From Sanderia malayensis (lineage: Eukaryota > Cnidaria > Scyphozoa > Semaeostomeae > Pelagiidae): DNA of 64,000 bases. The notes under the pieces were generated by a model. That model was not told the DNA's origin. It worked only from the letters and a program-made list of their open reading frames with translations, and did not search any database. The position numbers and the translations under genes are program-made. Shown piece after piece: positions 47,501-55,282 of the stretch. The stretch spans positions 124,001 to 188,000 of the forward strand of contig RQOL01000618.1 in the NCBI GenBank assembly GCA_013076295.1, in the 5' to 3' direction. Each line of letters starts with the position of its first letter. Positions within the stretch are counted from its first letter, which is position 1.

Positions 47501-50003
47501 TATATTTCTATAAGACTTTAAAATGCATACATCTTCTCATTACTAGTCTATAGTATCCACCACTTTATAATTTTGCCTGCTGTCCCTCCTTGTATCATTA
47601 GATTCTACACAATTTCTTTAAAGGGCCCACACAAGCACCTGAACAACAACCAAAAACGTCATATGATTTTTGGCATTTGATGGTAAACCTATACGAACTG
47701 ATCATAAAACCGTTTTCAGAGTGAAAATTGATCCAGTGGAACTGTTTTTACAAGCCCCCATATTCGTTGATTTTGTCATTACAACTGTGGCAACCGTAAC
47801 GATATGACCATGACACAGTTTAAGTTTCTGTGTTGGAGGGAGTGTATCGTAGCTTTTTACCTCGCTCCTTATACCTCGATAAAACTCTTATCAGAAATGG
47901 TAGGTTGAACAGTGACGCTCAGAAAGTTATAGTTCATTAATAAATGCGCAGGTTTAGCATGGTGTTGAACATTTTTTCACGATACTCATTTCAAAAGGCT
48001 TCCTGTGTCATGGCTATGGCGTTATATCATGTCGCAGTCAGTTGCTATGATTTGGAAATCCAATTTAAGGAGACCTGCAAAGGTTTGGCAAGTTGAGTTT
48101 TGTTAACTAAATTTGACCCGCTGAATTCAGTGGTGGTATTCATTTCTGCAGATTCGACGTATTTTTCTAGATATCGGCTCCCAAACCTTCGGGCGGCAGC
48201 CATTTTGTTTCGAGGACGAGAACGAGTTTGTTACGTCAGAGATGAACAATCATTTTGGGTGGCGAATGAGTCAGTATCAGTTACACTGGACCAAACGAAT
48301 AACAACATTTTTTAATTTACTTTTGGGAAATTTTGTGCTGTAATATGGCAACAAACCAAGGCGATTTTGATTATGAAATTGTTGATACTTCAGAATGGAT
48401 AGTTGAGCCTGATCAATTCGAGCCAATGCCGCGAAAAAACAAAGTAGACAGTAGTAGGCCTAACGGTAGTGATTCTGATTCAAGCGAGGAAGACGAACCA
48501 GAAATCATCATTGACAGAATTGGAAACACAAATTGGTTAGTATTTATGTTGACAGGTTTTTTGACGCAGGTAACACTTCACTGGGAACAATGATGAAAAT
48601 ATTTATTCCTAATGTAATGAATGGTTAAGAACGTCTCAATAAGACTTGACTTGTTCTAAAGTATCAATGGGTTCCAATTTGTCACCAATTGAGCACTTAA
48701 CACTGCCCCAATCACGCATTTTTTTGCTTGTGACACTCTGCTCACGAGCCAGGCCCAAAAAAGATTGTTCATCTCTGACGTCACGAGGTGAGGATCGAAA
48801 TCGAGGCTATTTTAAATTTCAACTTTCAAGAGCCGATATCTAGAAAAATACGTCGAATCTGCAGAAATGAATACCACCACTGAATTCGATACCACCACAA
48901 GCTTAGTTAATAGAGCTCAACTTGCAAAACCTTTGCAGGTCTCCTATACTTGTTATGCGAAAGTCAAAACAAAGCAGGCGCCAACCTGATCAGTAAAGAT
49001 TTAAATTTTATTTTTCGCCACAACGGGAAGGTGAGTTATCGTTGCAGTTGGCCTTTGGTTGCCTCAATAGCCACTACTCACGAAGCTTAAAAGCTGCTTA
49101 GCAATTATGTGTTGTCTGCGGCGATATCAAATATGAAGACTAATTATTTATAAAAACTAAGTATTTCTCCCGGCTTCTATAAAACTAATAAAAACAAATG
49201 TGCTTCTTATCTTTGGTGAAGCATCCCTGTACTGGTATGATGCCAGCTATTCATTCTGTACCATCTTCGATGCGAAGGTTGGAAATCATTTCTCTCTATC
49301 TTTAGCTTTTCTTTTCGATGCACATAAAGCTTCATAACAAGGCATGACAATACTCTCACCCATGTTAGAACTGTGAATTGATAACGTCTGCAATTACCTT
49401 ATCGGAATACTCGTCATTCTCCAACACCTTTTAACCCTATCATGCCTTTATGATATATTTTATTTTTCATTGATTTTGATTCCATTTGTTTTTAGCAGCA
49501 TCATAGTACACCATCTGGAGGATATTTGCCATATGTACGGAATATGGACAGCAATATGGCTAGTGACCTTAACCCTAATCAGGTTAAACATTTTCCCCAA
49601 ATTTGACTCTTCTTTACATCTCCCAATGTATGCCTCCATGTCTTTATTATCTGGTTTGTCAATAGTTTTAACGATTGTGATTTCTCATTTCCAGGTTTTG
49701 TATCGCCCTTCTTACCCTCGTAAACCGGTTGCATGGCAATCACCTCCATTAGCGAATGATTTAAAAGTCCAAAGCAGTGCGATGTCCACTGTAGACAATC
49801 GATTGCCTCTTCGCCAGCACTTGCCCAATAATCAGGGCCAGTCAGAGCCTGCTGTTGATCTGAAGTACTTGCAGACTGGAACAAGTGAATCAATAGAAGT
49901 TGAGAATAGTGGCATAATTCCCCGAATGCACAGTAAAACAACTATTAAGCCATTTCCTATATCAGGTAGCGATCGGAATGGTACTGTACCAGAGAACAAC
50001 TGA
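20543..50003 (+). CDS. SASS6: SAS-6 centriolar cartwheel protein, 19 exons
   Basis: Exons: 20543-20622, 21962-22022, 22182-22261, 22342-22446, 22526-22694, 22894-22971, 23144-23263, 31617-31685, 31779-31826, 31917-31991, 32075-32221, 32624-32671, 32838-32927, 33070-33123, 36405-36458, 39968-40039, 47117-47198, 47337-47464, 49695-50003. All have GT/AG borders and compatible phases, joining to 622 residues with no stop (human SASS6 is 657). SAS-6 builds the ninefold cartwheel that templates centrioles. The N-terminal head domain carries [25 protein letters not shown] and [19 protein letters not shown]. Phe135, in NPF, corresponds to the Phe used for head-to-head oligomerisation (human F131). 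Exons 6-18 encode a long coiled coil ([52 protein letters not shown]). The last exon is a Ser/Pro-rich tail. Exon 1 ([11 protein letters not shown]) and exon 2 ([10 protein letters not shown]) are weaker by similarity but fit in phase and position. A small exon between 47465 and 49694 could have been missed. Confidence 0.93.
23546..24598. repeat. 62-bp tandem repeat split by an insertion
   Basis: The unit contains TCGGAGGCAATAACAATGG, AAAACAAACCCC and TTTTGCTTAAGATCAC. About two units lie before and two after the TTAA element at 23670-24473. The flanks rejoin exactly at TTAA. An inverted copy of the array is at 14400-14530. Confidence 0.75.
23670..24473. mobile_element. TTAA-flanked (piggyBac-like) non-autonomous element
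   Basis: The inverted ends are AGTGCCACTATAGC at left and GTATAGTGGCACT at right, each flanked by TTAA (23666-23669 and 24474-24477), the target duplication typical of piggyBac-type elements. It splits a 62-bp tandem array. Inside are an inverted pair GTGACACACTTCGAGGACTGG-like (about 23820 and inverted at 24330) and the palindrome ACTATGACATCATAGT. It is 804 bp, with no transposase. Related pieces lie at 11301-13400, 33223-33360 and 36150-36385. Confidence 0.85.
24608..24803. mobile_element. Short MITE with GTTCACACGATGCCGG inverted ends
   Basis: Left CCGTTCACACGATGCCGGAT and right ATCCGGCATCGTGTGAACGG are exact inverse copies about 196 bp apart, giving a foldback element. The end logic (GGCC/CCGTTCACACGA) is shared with pieces at 36725, 38881-39076 and 42650-42745. 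Target duplication not established. Confidence 0.75.
24940..26250. mobile_element. Element with long inverted ends (about 170-200 bp)
   Basis: The left block (CTCAAATTCTCCG, TTTGCTTTCAATATT, CAGGTGTCCCTCAGATTGAC, AAGGGGGTCGTGTCATGAAAA) reappears inverted at 26005-26250. Inside, a second inverted pair (about 25380-25430 and 25585-25650, around ATTGATATCTGATTTATCC) makes the whole a nested foldback. No protein recognised. Confidence 0.65.
26785..27820. mobile_element. Foldback element with ACTACCCAGAAAT inverted ends
   Basis: Left ATTTCTGGGTAGTTTTTGAC then GTAAAAAC is mirrored at 27760-27815 by TTTTTACGTCAAAAACTACC then CAGAAATAGAATAAAAAAG. Further inside, TTTTGAAATTCGCTCATTAA is mirrored by TTAATGAGCTATTTTCAAAA. 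It is about 1 kb, non-coding, in SASS6 intron 7. Confidence 0.75.
28030..30220 (+). pseudogene. Reverse-transcriptase retroelement pseudogene (ADD-type RT)
   Basis: A series of short frames in one order matches an RT protein family common as hypothetical proteins in cnidarians and other marine invertebrates. In order: the N-terminal part at 28055-28297; [14 protein letters not shown] at about 28615; an RT palm remnant with the catalytic-type motif WLADDAA at about 29000; [13 protein letters not shown] at 29083; FMRTIPEF at 29380; and a C-terminal section (29834-30190) with [11 protein letters not shown] and [10 protein letters not shown]. Several frameshifts and stops separate them, and much of the fingers/palm is missing between 28800 and 28990. 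Non-functional, in SASS6 intron 7. Confidence 0.75.
30781..31349. mobile_element. MITE rich in AAACTTTCGCG
   Basis: The left end GAAACTTTCGCG and the right end CGCGAAAGTTTCTA are inverted, and the motif AAACTTTCGCGAA or its inverse recurs about eight times in both halves. The middle (30950-31190) is plain AT-rich sequence. No coding potential and no clear target duplication. Confidence 0.65.
33223..33360. repeat. Fragment of the AGTGCCACTATA TTAA family
   Basis: CCACTATATGCTTTTTTGAT, then AAAAC, GATTTCAAATCTGAATCTTT and AACGAGTGAAAG, follow the left part of the element at 23670. Only this end is present, in SASS6 intron 14. Confidence 0.5.
33775..34955. mobile_element. Foldback element, arms about 60 bp
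   Basis: Left AAGTGACGGGGGTTACGTCA, TCGCTCATCAAAGTATTGCA and CCATTGGTCACGGTCAGAAA are mirrored almost perfectly at 34888-34955. The 1.05-kb interior has no recognisable gene. It lies in SASS6 intron 14. The near-identity of the arms suggests recent activity or repair by gene conversion. Confidence 0.65.
35369..36107. mobile_element. TTA-flanked (Harbinger-like) MITE rich in AACCCAGGTT
   Basis: The inverted ends are AGCCCAATTTACACGACAC and GTGCCGTGTAAATTGGGCT, with the 3-bp duplication TTA on both sides (35366-35368 and 36108-36110), as for PIF/Harbinger elements. Subterminal regions contain many copies of the palindromic phrase AACCCGGGTT/AACCCAGGTT, probably transposase binding repeats. It is 739 bp, without transposase. 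Confidence 0.82.
36150..36385. repeat. Fragment of the TTAA repeat family, next to a SASS6 exon
   Basis: Phrases shared with 24060-24300 and 13190-13380 include CTTTAGGTTTTACTTT, ATCAAAGTAAACTCCA, CACAAACAAACTCA and TTTGCATTTCAATTTTAAA. It ends about 20 bp before the acceptor of SASS6 exon 15 (36405), so the repeat lies close to the branch-point region. Confidence 0.55.
36725..36975. repeat. Interspersed repeat, copy 2 (inverse of 13420-13690)
   Basis: It begins CAGGCTTCGTTCACACGAGA then CCGTTTTCATTTCG, and continues with the inverse of the repeat at 13530-13680 (CCCGCTGTTTCAAATATTTG, ATTTGACAGCCTATACCC). It lies in SASS6 intron 15. Confidence 0.55.
37535..37985. repeat. A-rich degenerate tandem repeat (AAAGCATA-type)
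   Basis: About 450 bp of loosely repeated AAAGCATA / AGCAAAGCATAA / AAGCACAGC phrases. Minus-strand ORFs across it translate to Phe/Leu/Cys/Tyr-rich low-complexity protein and are rejected as genes. It abuts the 2A/OTU ORF starting at 38005. Confidence 0.8.
38005..38656 (+). pseudogene. Mobile-element ORF: hydrophobic leader, 2A-like motif, then OTU protease motif
   Basis: The first frame (38005-38436, 143 residues) starts with a hydrophobic segment ([14 protein letters not shown]), has a basic Cys-containing stretch (residues 40-65), a second hydrophobic segment ([11 protein letters not shown]) and directly after it GDVELSPGP, a 2A-like ribosome-skipping motif. After a frame change near 38380-38410, a second frame (38381-38656) carries [17 protein letters not shown], the Asp and Cys region of OTU cysteine proteases. 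A third frame (38443-38631) continues the similarity, so another frameshift follows. The catalytic His region is not seen. 2A-like motifs near the N-terminus are known from non-LTR retrotransposons of marine invertebrates, and OTU domains also occur in such elements. Damaged copy in SASS6 intron 15. Confidence 0.7.
38248..38274 (+). other. 2A-like ribosome-skipping motif (variant)
   Basis: Residues 82-90 of the upstream frame read GDVELSPGP. The usual core is D-V/I-E-x-N-P-G-P with a break between Gly and the last Pro. Here Ser replaces Asn, a change expected to weaken skipping. The hydrophobic run before it, rich in Leu, is the normal upstream context. Confidence 0.75.
38881..39076. mobile_element. 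MITE-like piece with AAAACGGTG / TCACACGA ends
   Basis: Left CCGTTTTCATGCGCTCACAC and right AAAACGGTGTCGTGTGAACA are partly inverted. The motif GAAAACGGTG recurs inside in both orientations. Related to 24608-24803, 13420 and 36725. Target duplication not found. Confidence 0.5.
39160..39620. mobile_element. Truncated Tigger-like element
   Basis: It starts TA then CAGTGGAATCCCGCTCAACG and follows the element at 12168 for about 460 bp (AATAGTTCGCAA, AGTTCGTTATACAGAAGG, TTGAAGTCCATCCAGAGCTT). The right half and right terminus are absent. In SASS6 intron 15. Confidence 0.7.
40095..40345. repeat. Two-copy direct repeat (GGGTACACAAACGCATAAA)
   Basis: About 65 bp at 40099-40164 recurs at 40202-40266, spaced by about 104 bp. 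Both include CATGCNTTTGTGTCCC and CCTATTGTTTGATGATAGGT. Each contains a partial inverted pair (ACAAACGCAT against ATGCNTTTGTGT). It begins just downstream of SASS6 exon 16. Confidence 0.7.
40400..41270 (+). pseudogene. Penelope-like element remnant with GIY-YIG endonuclease domain
   Basis: Fragments in shifting frames match the C-terminal half of Penelope-like proteins: [33 protein letters not shown], a Cys/His cluster ([14 protein letters not shown]), then in another frame [20 protein letters not shown], the GIY-YIG nuclease core with its conserved Arg and Glu/His context. Upstream RT motifs are too degraded to place. Stops and frameshifts make it inactive. A hammerhead-like core follows at 41384. 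In SASS6 intron 16. Confidence 0.75.
41384..41411 (+). ncRNA. Degenerate hammerhead ribozyme core of the Penelope-like element
   Basis: Just after the GIY-YIG remnant is TTGATAA, then a small stem CGGG/CCCG with a 6-base loop, then GAAACG. The hammerhead core CUGAUGA - stem II - GAAA is known in Penelope-like elements at this place. Two of seven bases in the first core block differ (C to T, G to A), including essential positions, so self-cleavage is not expected. Confidence 0.6.
41420..43085. other. No gene recognised (SASS6 intron 16)
   Basis: No credible exon. Two near-identical phrases (TATACAACAAGAACCATAA and GATACAACAAGAACCATAA) occur at about 42217 and 42260. At 42650-42745 a small block ends GTGTAAACGGGGCCTTAG, like other MITE ends in this window. 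Confidence 0.4.
43762..45250. mobile_element. Element with AAAGGCCTACTGCAATC ends, copy 1, nested
   Basis: The left AAGGCCTACTGCAATCAAAA and the right TTTTGATTGCAGTAGGCCTT are exact inverted ends. Copy 2 is at 47619-49056. Shared internal phrases include GATCATAAAACCGTTT, AAAATTGATCCAGT and CAGTAAAGAT. It is nested in the Harbinger relic. It has no clear ORF, although copy 2 does. Confidence 0.78.
46495..46615. repeat. Short C-rich tandem repeat (GACCGTTCCCCGGTCGTTCC)
   Basis: Repeated CCCCGACCGTTCC and GTCGTTCCCAGGTTATTCC blocks end with CCCGCTTTTAGTAAT. That terminal phrase resembles the end CCGCTTTTTAGTAA of the element at 16171-17266, whose arms are also made of short repeats, so it may be one arm of a related element. 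Confidence 0.55.
47619..49056. mobile_element. Element with AAAGGCCTACTGC-type ends, copy 2
   Basis: It matches 43762-45250 at both ends (TGATGGTAAACCTATACGAA; CTGATCAGTAAAGAT; GTTGCAGTTGGCCTTT), with diverged termini. The inner part has an inverted pair at about 48138-48250 and 48766-48905 (GAGCCGATATCTAGAAAAAT / inverse) around an acidic ORF. It lies in SASS6 intron 18. Confidence 0.7.
48345..48593 (+). CDS. Short acidic ORF, resembles start of P2X7-domain element proteins
   Basis: It starts at [18 protein letters not shown] and passes through a Ser/Asp/Glu-rich stretch ([12 protein letters not shown]) to DRIGNTNW. In many cnidarian and other invertebrate genomes, proteins of this layout continue after W with a Cys-rich domain like the P2X7 C-terminus. 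Here the match stops at a possible donor (TTG-GTTAGT), and the rest of the frame (LVFMLTGFL) is probably intron read-through. No second exon was found. Either the element gene is truncated or the exon is lost. The family assignment is tentative. Confidence 0.45.
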   Translation: MATNQGDFDYEIVDTSEWIVEPDQFEPMPRKNKVDSSRPNGSDSDSSEEDEPEIIIDRIGNTNWLVFMLTGFLTQVTLHWEQ

Positions 50004-51036
50004 GAATTACACTGCACCGCGTCTTGCACTGATGTGTGCTGTGTACGTATGTATAAACATTACTTCACTCTCATTGCTTTCAAAGGGGATTTTTATTCAA
50101 CTGTTTGTGCACATTTATATTCTTCACAAAAATCTATTTTTCATGCTTTTTCGTTTTTCATTCATGTATAGATTTAGTATTTTTAATGCCTTCTCCATTC
50201 TTTTTTCTAATTAGGCTATTTCTAATGCCGTTTTAGTTAATGCAAAACCAAGGAAATAATGTAGTTTCGGTCATTATAGATACGCAAAAATACTCCAGAT
50301 TTGGCATTTTATTAAACTTTCATCGCTTATCTATTTTGCCAGCATGTAATCCCCCTTTGACAATTGTATATTGATCTGATTTAGCTTTATCCCAGTTGTT
50401 ACCTTTTCTAATAAGTTACTTTAACTTAATATTGAAGTATTTTTCGTTGTATAGAATGTGGCTTAAATATTTCTATTTAAGCCACATTCTATTCTACACT
50501 TCCTCATTCTATTCTATATATCTAAGTTTCTGTGAGGTTAGAAAATGAGTCAGAAATCTACTTCTGGTGGATATATTTAGTTGAAAATTGGCAGAAACCT
50601 TAGAAATAACCTTGCTGACGTTCCATGCTGAAGTGTTTACCCGATCTCACTGCAAATTTCGTGTTTGCTTTCATGTTCTTTTCACAATTCACATCAATGG
50701 TTCTTTTCTATTGTGGGAAATATTGTGTACCCCACAAATAATTTGGTTATAAAACACAGAAGGCGAAGGAAAAACGACGCAAATCACAGCGATCACTTCT
50801 CAGCCAAACAAGCGAACTTCATTCTTAAAATTGTAAAAAAAAACATATAAAGGCAATTTCTCAGCAACGTCCACAACAATAGGATAAAAAGGGGAGGAGA
50901 ATAAATTGTTCACCACACTATTCTCTTCTTCTTTTCTTTTTGACATTTGACATTTGACATTTCGTGCTGTTTTGACTTCAGTAGTTACGGTCCAATCCAT
51001 GTCTTTAGAAGAGCTACGGGACTTAAGGCCGGGTCA
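50004..51036. other. SASS6 downstream flank and 3' UTR candidate
   Basis: AT-rich sequence after the SASS6 stop. It contains the 17-bp perfect hairpin at 50452-50491 and no recognisable gene. A polyadenylation signal could not be assigned with confidence. Confidence 0.4.
50452..50491. repeat. Perfect 17-bp hairpin downstream of SASS6
   Basis: TAGAATGTGGCTTAAAT (50452-50468), a 6-base loop, and the exact inverse ATTTAAGCCACATTCTA (50475-50491). It lies about 450 bp after the SASS6 stop codon, so it could be within the 3' UTR. Function unknown. Confidence 0.8.
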
Positions 51037-51098
51037 AGGCGGATTTACACGGTACAAGTTGGCTACAGGTTTTTCGATATTGGACTGCAAGCTTGAAC
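51037..51098. repeat. Solo Harbinger end
   Basis: AAGGCGGATTTACACGGTAC, AAGTTGGCTACAGG and ATATTGGACTGCAAGCTTGA match the left terminus of the element at 51491. No other end belongs to it, so it is a solo or truncated terminus 0.4 kb from the full element. Confidence 0.75.
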
Positions 51099-51967
51099 TT
51101 GGGGGAGGGCGCACCACACTGAAAAACTCGATAAAGTTGATGTACGTTGACATCTCACAGAAGGGCCCCACTAATAAGTTAATTGATGCAGATGCGCCCA
51201 GTGAAAAATGAATTCTCGATAAAGGGGGCGTGATGGAAAATCTTCAAAGGTTCCGTCGCGCAGCCCCAGAGCTGCACTTTCACTGGAAAATCTCTGATAA
51301 ACCAGCATGATCAGGCAGATCTGGCTCTGACATTTATTAACACCTTGAAAATACAATGCTGCACATCAATAGCATGCACGCGACTAAAATTCTCGAGAAT
51401 GAACGTTGTAAACGAGTTGTTTTTACTCAACTCAAAGTTATAATAAATGGTTCGTTTCTCCCACACTGCAATTTATATTCTGTAGTTTTAAGGCGGATTT
51501 ACACGGTACAAGTTGGCTACAAGTTTTTTCGATATTGGACTGCAAACTTGAACTTGTATCGTGTAAATGCCCTAAAATTCTGTTCACGCCTGTTGTTTTG
51601 ATTGACGTTAATCCTCCATCACAGTCGAAAAATTTCTGACTCGATGTCAAAAAGTTTTTCAGTTCACACCATTTTTTCAAAGACGCCGCAAATCGCTACT
51701 TCATGTAAGGTTTGTTTTGATTCGGGAATTGCAGATTTTGCGACGGAAAACTCAATTTTTGCAGCAAAATGTTGTAATTAACGGATAAAAATCAATTTCA
51801 CGTGCGTCAACATAATATTTCAGATTTATGAAAGAATTTAGGGCAATCTGTAATATACCAGCAATTAATTATAAACATCGACACCGAACTAAACAACAAA
51901 TATCACATATATAAAGACCCACACAAAATTTAATTACCAGCAAAAATTGAATAGAGTGAAGATTAAT

Positions 51968-53293
51968 TTAAACCAAGCATTTCCATTGCCATGGAACTTG
52001 CCCTGGACCATAAAAATGATTTGCAAATGTTTCGCGAACTGCTTCTGCACTTGCCTTGTGTTTATTGCCCTTCAATCGTGGAGGTAATGGTTCAAGTAAT
52101 GTGCCAGTGTTGTTGTTTCTCCATCTACCATCTATAATTTTCTCTCCAACAATCTCATCAGCAAATCCTGTGGGAGTGTATGACTCTGGTGACCTGCATC
52201 GTAGCATGTTGTGCAACACCAATGCTGCCTTTACAATTTTAACTGCCTTGTCTGGATGCAGATTTATTTTTGTCCCAAATATCCTGAAAATCGCCGTCAT
52301 AATGCCAAATGCATTCTCTGACACTCGACGAAAGCGCGAGAGCCTGTAGTTGAATACCCTGTTCCTGTCAGTGCATCCTTTCTCGGGGTATGGCTTCATA
52401 CAGTGCCTGGTTAACGGAAATGCATTATCAGTAACAAATACAAATGGAACTGTTTCGTCTGTTTCATGATGTGCCCAGGTCTGATCTCCATTCTGGGGCA
52501 ACGGTCTGTCTTCTGGCAAATTCAATTCAAGATTAGCAAGCTTGCGTGCAAACGAAGAATTTCTATACACCCCACCATCGCTAATTCTTCCCTGACATCC
52601 GACATCAGCATATAAAAATTTATAATCATGATCTATAAATGCTAATAATACAACGCTATAAATTCGGAAATTGCCATTTTTTCTCAGTAGTATTAGCAAG
52701 CTCTTGCCATTCTTCTACTGTCGTGGGAACTGAAAAATAGTCGGGCTGAAGAACATTGTATATAGCCTCACAAACGTTCGGGATGAATAGGCTGATGGTG
52801 CTGTCATGGATTCTAAATTGAAATTTCAGACTCTGGTACGATTCTCCGGTGGCTAAGAAACGCAAAGTGACTGCAATTTTTTCTTCTGCACTTATTGGCT
52901 GTCGCATGTTTGTTGACTGTCCCTCAATGAAAGGGTGAAGCTTTTCTAGTAGTTCCTGAGAGAAAATAACGATAAGTGTGTTCACAAATACAGTAGCTCA
53001 TTTATAGGTCTTAATGTGAGCTGCATGCAAATATTTATACGGTCGTAAGATAATTTATTTGCTTCTTCACATACCTCAAATGCATCTGTGTTCATTCGCA
53101 TAAAACGTCTGTAATCACCTCTGTCTGCAAGTCTCAATTCATTAACAAGACTGTTATACAAACTAGAACTTTCTCTGTTCTTTAGCCATTCTTTGCACCA
53201 AACACTTCTTCTTCGTTACCTTTTTCTTCTGTCTTTTATTTTCAATGTACATGCAATTATTATGGCACAAACAGCTTTGGCTCTGTTATCCAT
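51968..53293 (-). pseudogene. Harbinger DDE transposase, left copy (stop in exon 1, deletion in exon 2)
   Basis: Exon 1 (53293-53075, start MDNRAKAVCAII) and exon 2 (from 52955, acceptor TCTCTCAG) are in phase. Exon 1 contains an in-frame TAA (RKR-stop-RRRSVW) where the right copy has CAA. Exon 2 encodes the helix-turn-helix region (QPISAEEKIAVTLRFLATGE). Near 52660 about 100 bp are missing relative to the right copy: the frame jumps from KKWQFPN to RIYSVVLL, removing the first catalytic Asp region. The other two catalytic regions remain (FVTDNAFPL; RVSENAFGIMTA), and the C-terminus to the stop at 51968 is intact. PIF/Harbinger transposases are RNase-H-like DDE nucleases acting with a Myb/MADF partner. 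Confidence 0.85.
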
Positions 53294-53426
53294 CGTTATA
53301 TCAGGTCGTGAATTGAAGAAACCATTCCTTTTAATATTTTCCTAGGAGTTCCTCTTCGTATTATTTTACACCAGTTCTATGATACTCTTTCAACTAACAA
53401 CCAGAACACAAAGACGTTTCAGCATC

Positions 53427-54469
53427 ATGGCAAGTTACTCGGCATTGGGCTTTGAAGAATTTCTGCGCCAGAGAAGAACCAATAGAGCGTAAGCTCCAAC
53501 TACTTATTCTGTCACTTTTATTTTAGTTTTATTTATTTTGTCAGTTTAATTTTGTCAATTATCCTGAGGCCAAAAAGAAAAAGGCTCCCAAAGAAACAGC
53601 ATCGAAGAAGAAAAAGGCAACGCTAAAGTTTGAATGGCCAGATCATCTTGTCGGAAGCACTTATAAACGAATGGCAGCAGCAAGACATCCTATATGACGT
53701 GGCCCATCCTCAGTACCATATGAAGGACAAGAGAAGAATTGCCATCCAGAGAATTATAACCGTATTCGAAATTCAAGAAGTGTCTCCTTTGCCATCGTAC
53801 GAGGAAATAAAAAAGAAGATGAACTCATTGAGAACCTACTTTGTAGCTGAGAAAAATAAAGCAAATCAGTCTCGAGTCAGTGGAGCTGGATTAAATGAAG
53901 TTTACAGAAGTCGTTGGCAATTTTACGAGTCGTTGCAATTCCTGGCAGATAACGTATTACCAAGACGGACAGAGTCGAATCTCACGAAACGCAATACCGA
54001 TACACCGATTGAAGAAGAAGAGAACGAGATTTATGCATATCCTGTCAACAACAAACCATCGGCAAAATCAGCAAAAAAGACCGAGACTCTCAAAACTGAC
54101 GAACTGCTAGAAACAGCCATAACAGCTCTAAGACAGCCAACGGTAAAGCCATCGGATAATTCGGAGAGAACTGCAGACAAAATATTTGGAGAGATGGTGT
54201 GGAAGATGTTGCAAGAAGTTCCAGATTGTTATGCCAAAGACATCGTCAAAATGGACATTCAACGCCTGTTGATCCAAGCAAAACATTCCAGGCAACCTAC
54301 AAGGCAGCCAACTGTGCAGCAACAGCATTTTCCCAACAGTCAGCAAATAGCTGATTTCGATTTTCGAGCTACACCTCCTTTGCAGGGTAATCAAAGGGGT
54401 GACATGAACGTGAGGCGAAATTCTAGTTTTTCTTCGGAATTAAATTGCGACAACGTTGAGCAATCGTAA
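53427..54469 (+). pseudogene. Harbinger MADF/Myb-like partner protein, probably frameshifted
   Basis: A first exon MASYSALGFEEFLRQRRTNR (from 53427, donor GTAAGC at 53489) is followed by a long frame at 53630-54469. The latter contains a MADF/SANT-type domain (LINEWQQQDILYDVAHPQYH, DKRRIAIQRI, VYRSRWQFYESLQFL), a charged linker and a C-terminal region. The frame upstream of 53640 contains a stop, while another frame reads on smoothly (FEWPDHLV) until an apparent extra G near 53648. A one-base insertion therefore probably broke the gene. The inverse of exon 1 also lies in the right arm at about 54530-54578. Partner proteins of this kind help Harbinger transposase enter the nucleus and bind element ends. 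Confidence 0.7.
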
Positions 54470-55282
54470 CTCAAATCTTTTGCTGAAAACTTTTGTTGTT
54501 TACTTTTGTTAAAAACTTATTCTTATTCTTCTCTGGCGCAGAAATTCTTCAAAGTCCAATGCCGAGTAACTTGCCATGATGCTGAAACGTCTTTGTGGTC
54601 TGGTTGTTAGTTAAAAGAGTATCATAGAACTGGTTTAAAATAAGACTTGCGCTGCTTCATTATATACAATTTGCCCGGAACACGAAAGAGGACATCTAAA
54701 AAGGAATTGAAACTGATTTGATGAATTTGATGATAGAAAATAAAGTGTGAGTTTTACAAATACGCCAAAGAAGGAACTGAAACTTCCACGAAACTGTGCA
54801 AAACACAAGAAAACGAAACTGGATGAGGAACACAAAAGTCTGGGAAGGGAAGTAATGAGGGGAAATAGAAACTACAAGAGGAACTCCTGTAACGAATAGG
54901 TATACTTTTGTCGTGTCGGCACTCTGTAATAATTAGAGCTGGCGACGTCACGTTGTGTTAAGTCCGGCACACACCCTTGTGTGAACATCAATTCCGGAAA
55001 CGTGTATTTTGTGTGTCAGTGATTAAGAGTTGTACGTTGGGTTAATATCAGTCAGTTATTAGATTGTTAGTTGAAAGTCGGACGAGAAAACAGGCTTTGT
55101 TACTGAGTATCACTCTAACAGGCCTAGGCCTTCTGGCCTGGGCTTGGCTTAACAAGACTTGCTAGTCTAATGATAAAATGTCGACCTTGCACCGAGAAGA
55201 AGAACCCCTAAACGCTACACTCCTAGGAAAATATTAAAAGGAATGGTTTCTTCAATTCTTTCACTCTTGACCTGATATAACG

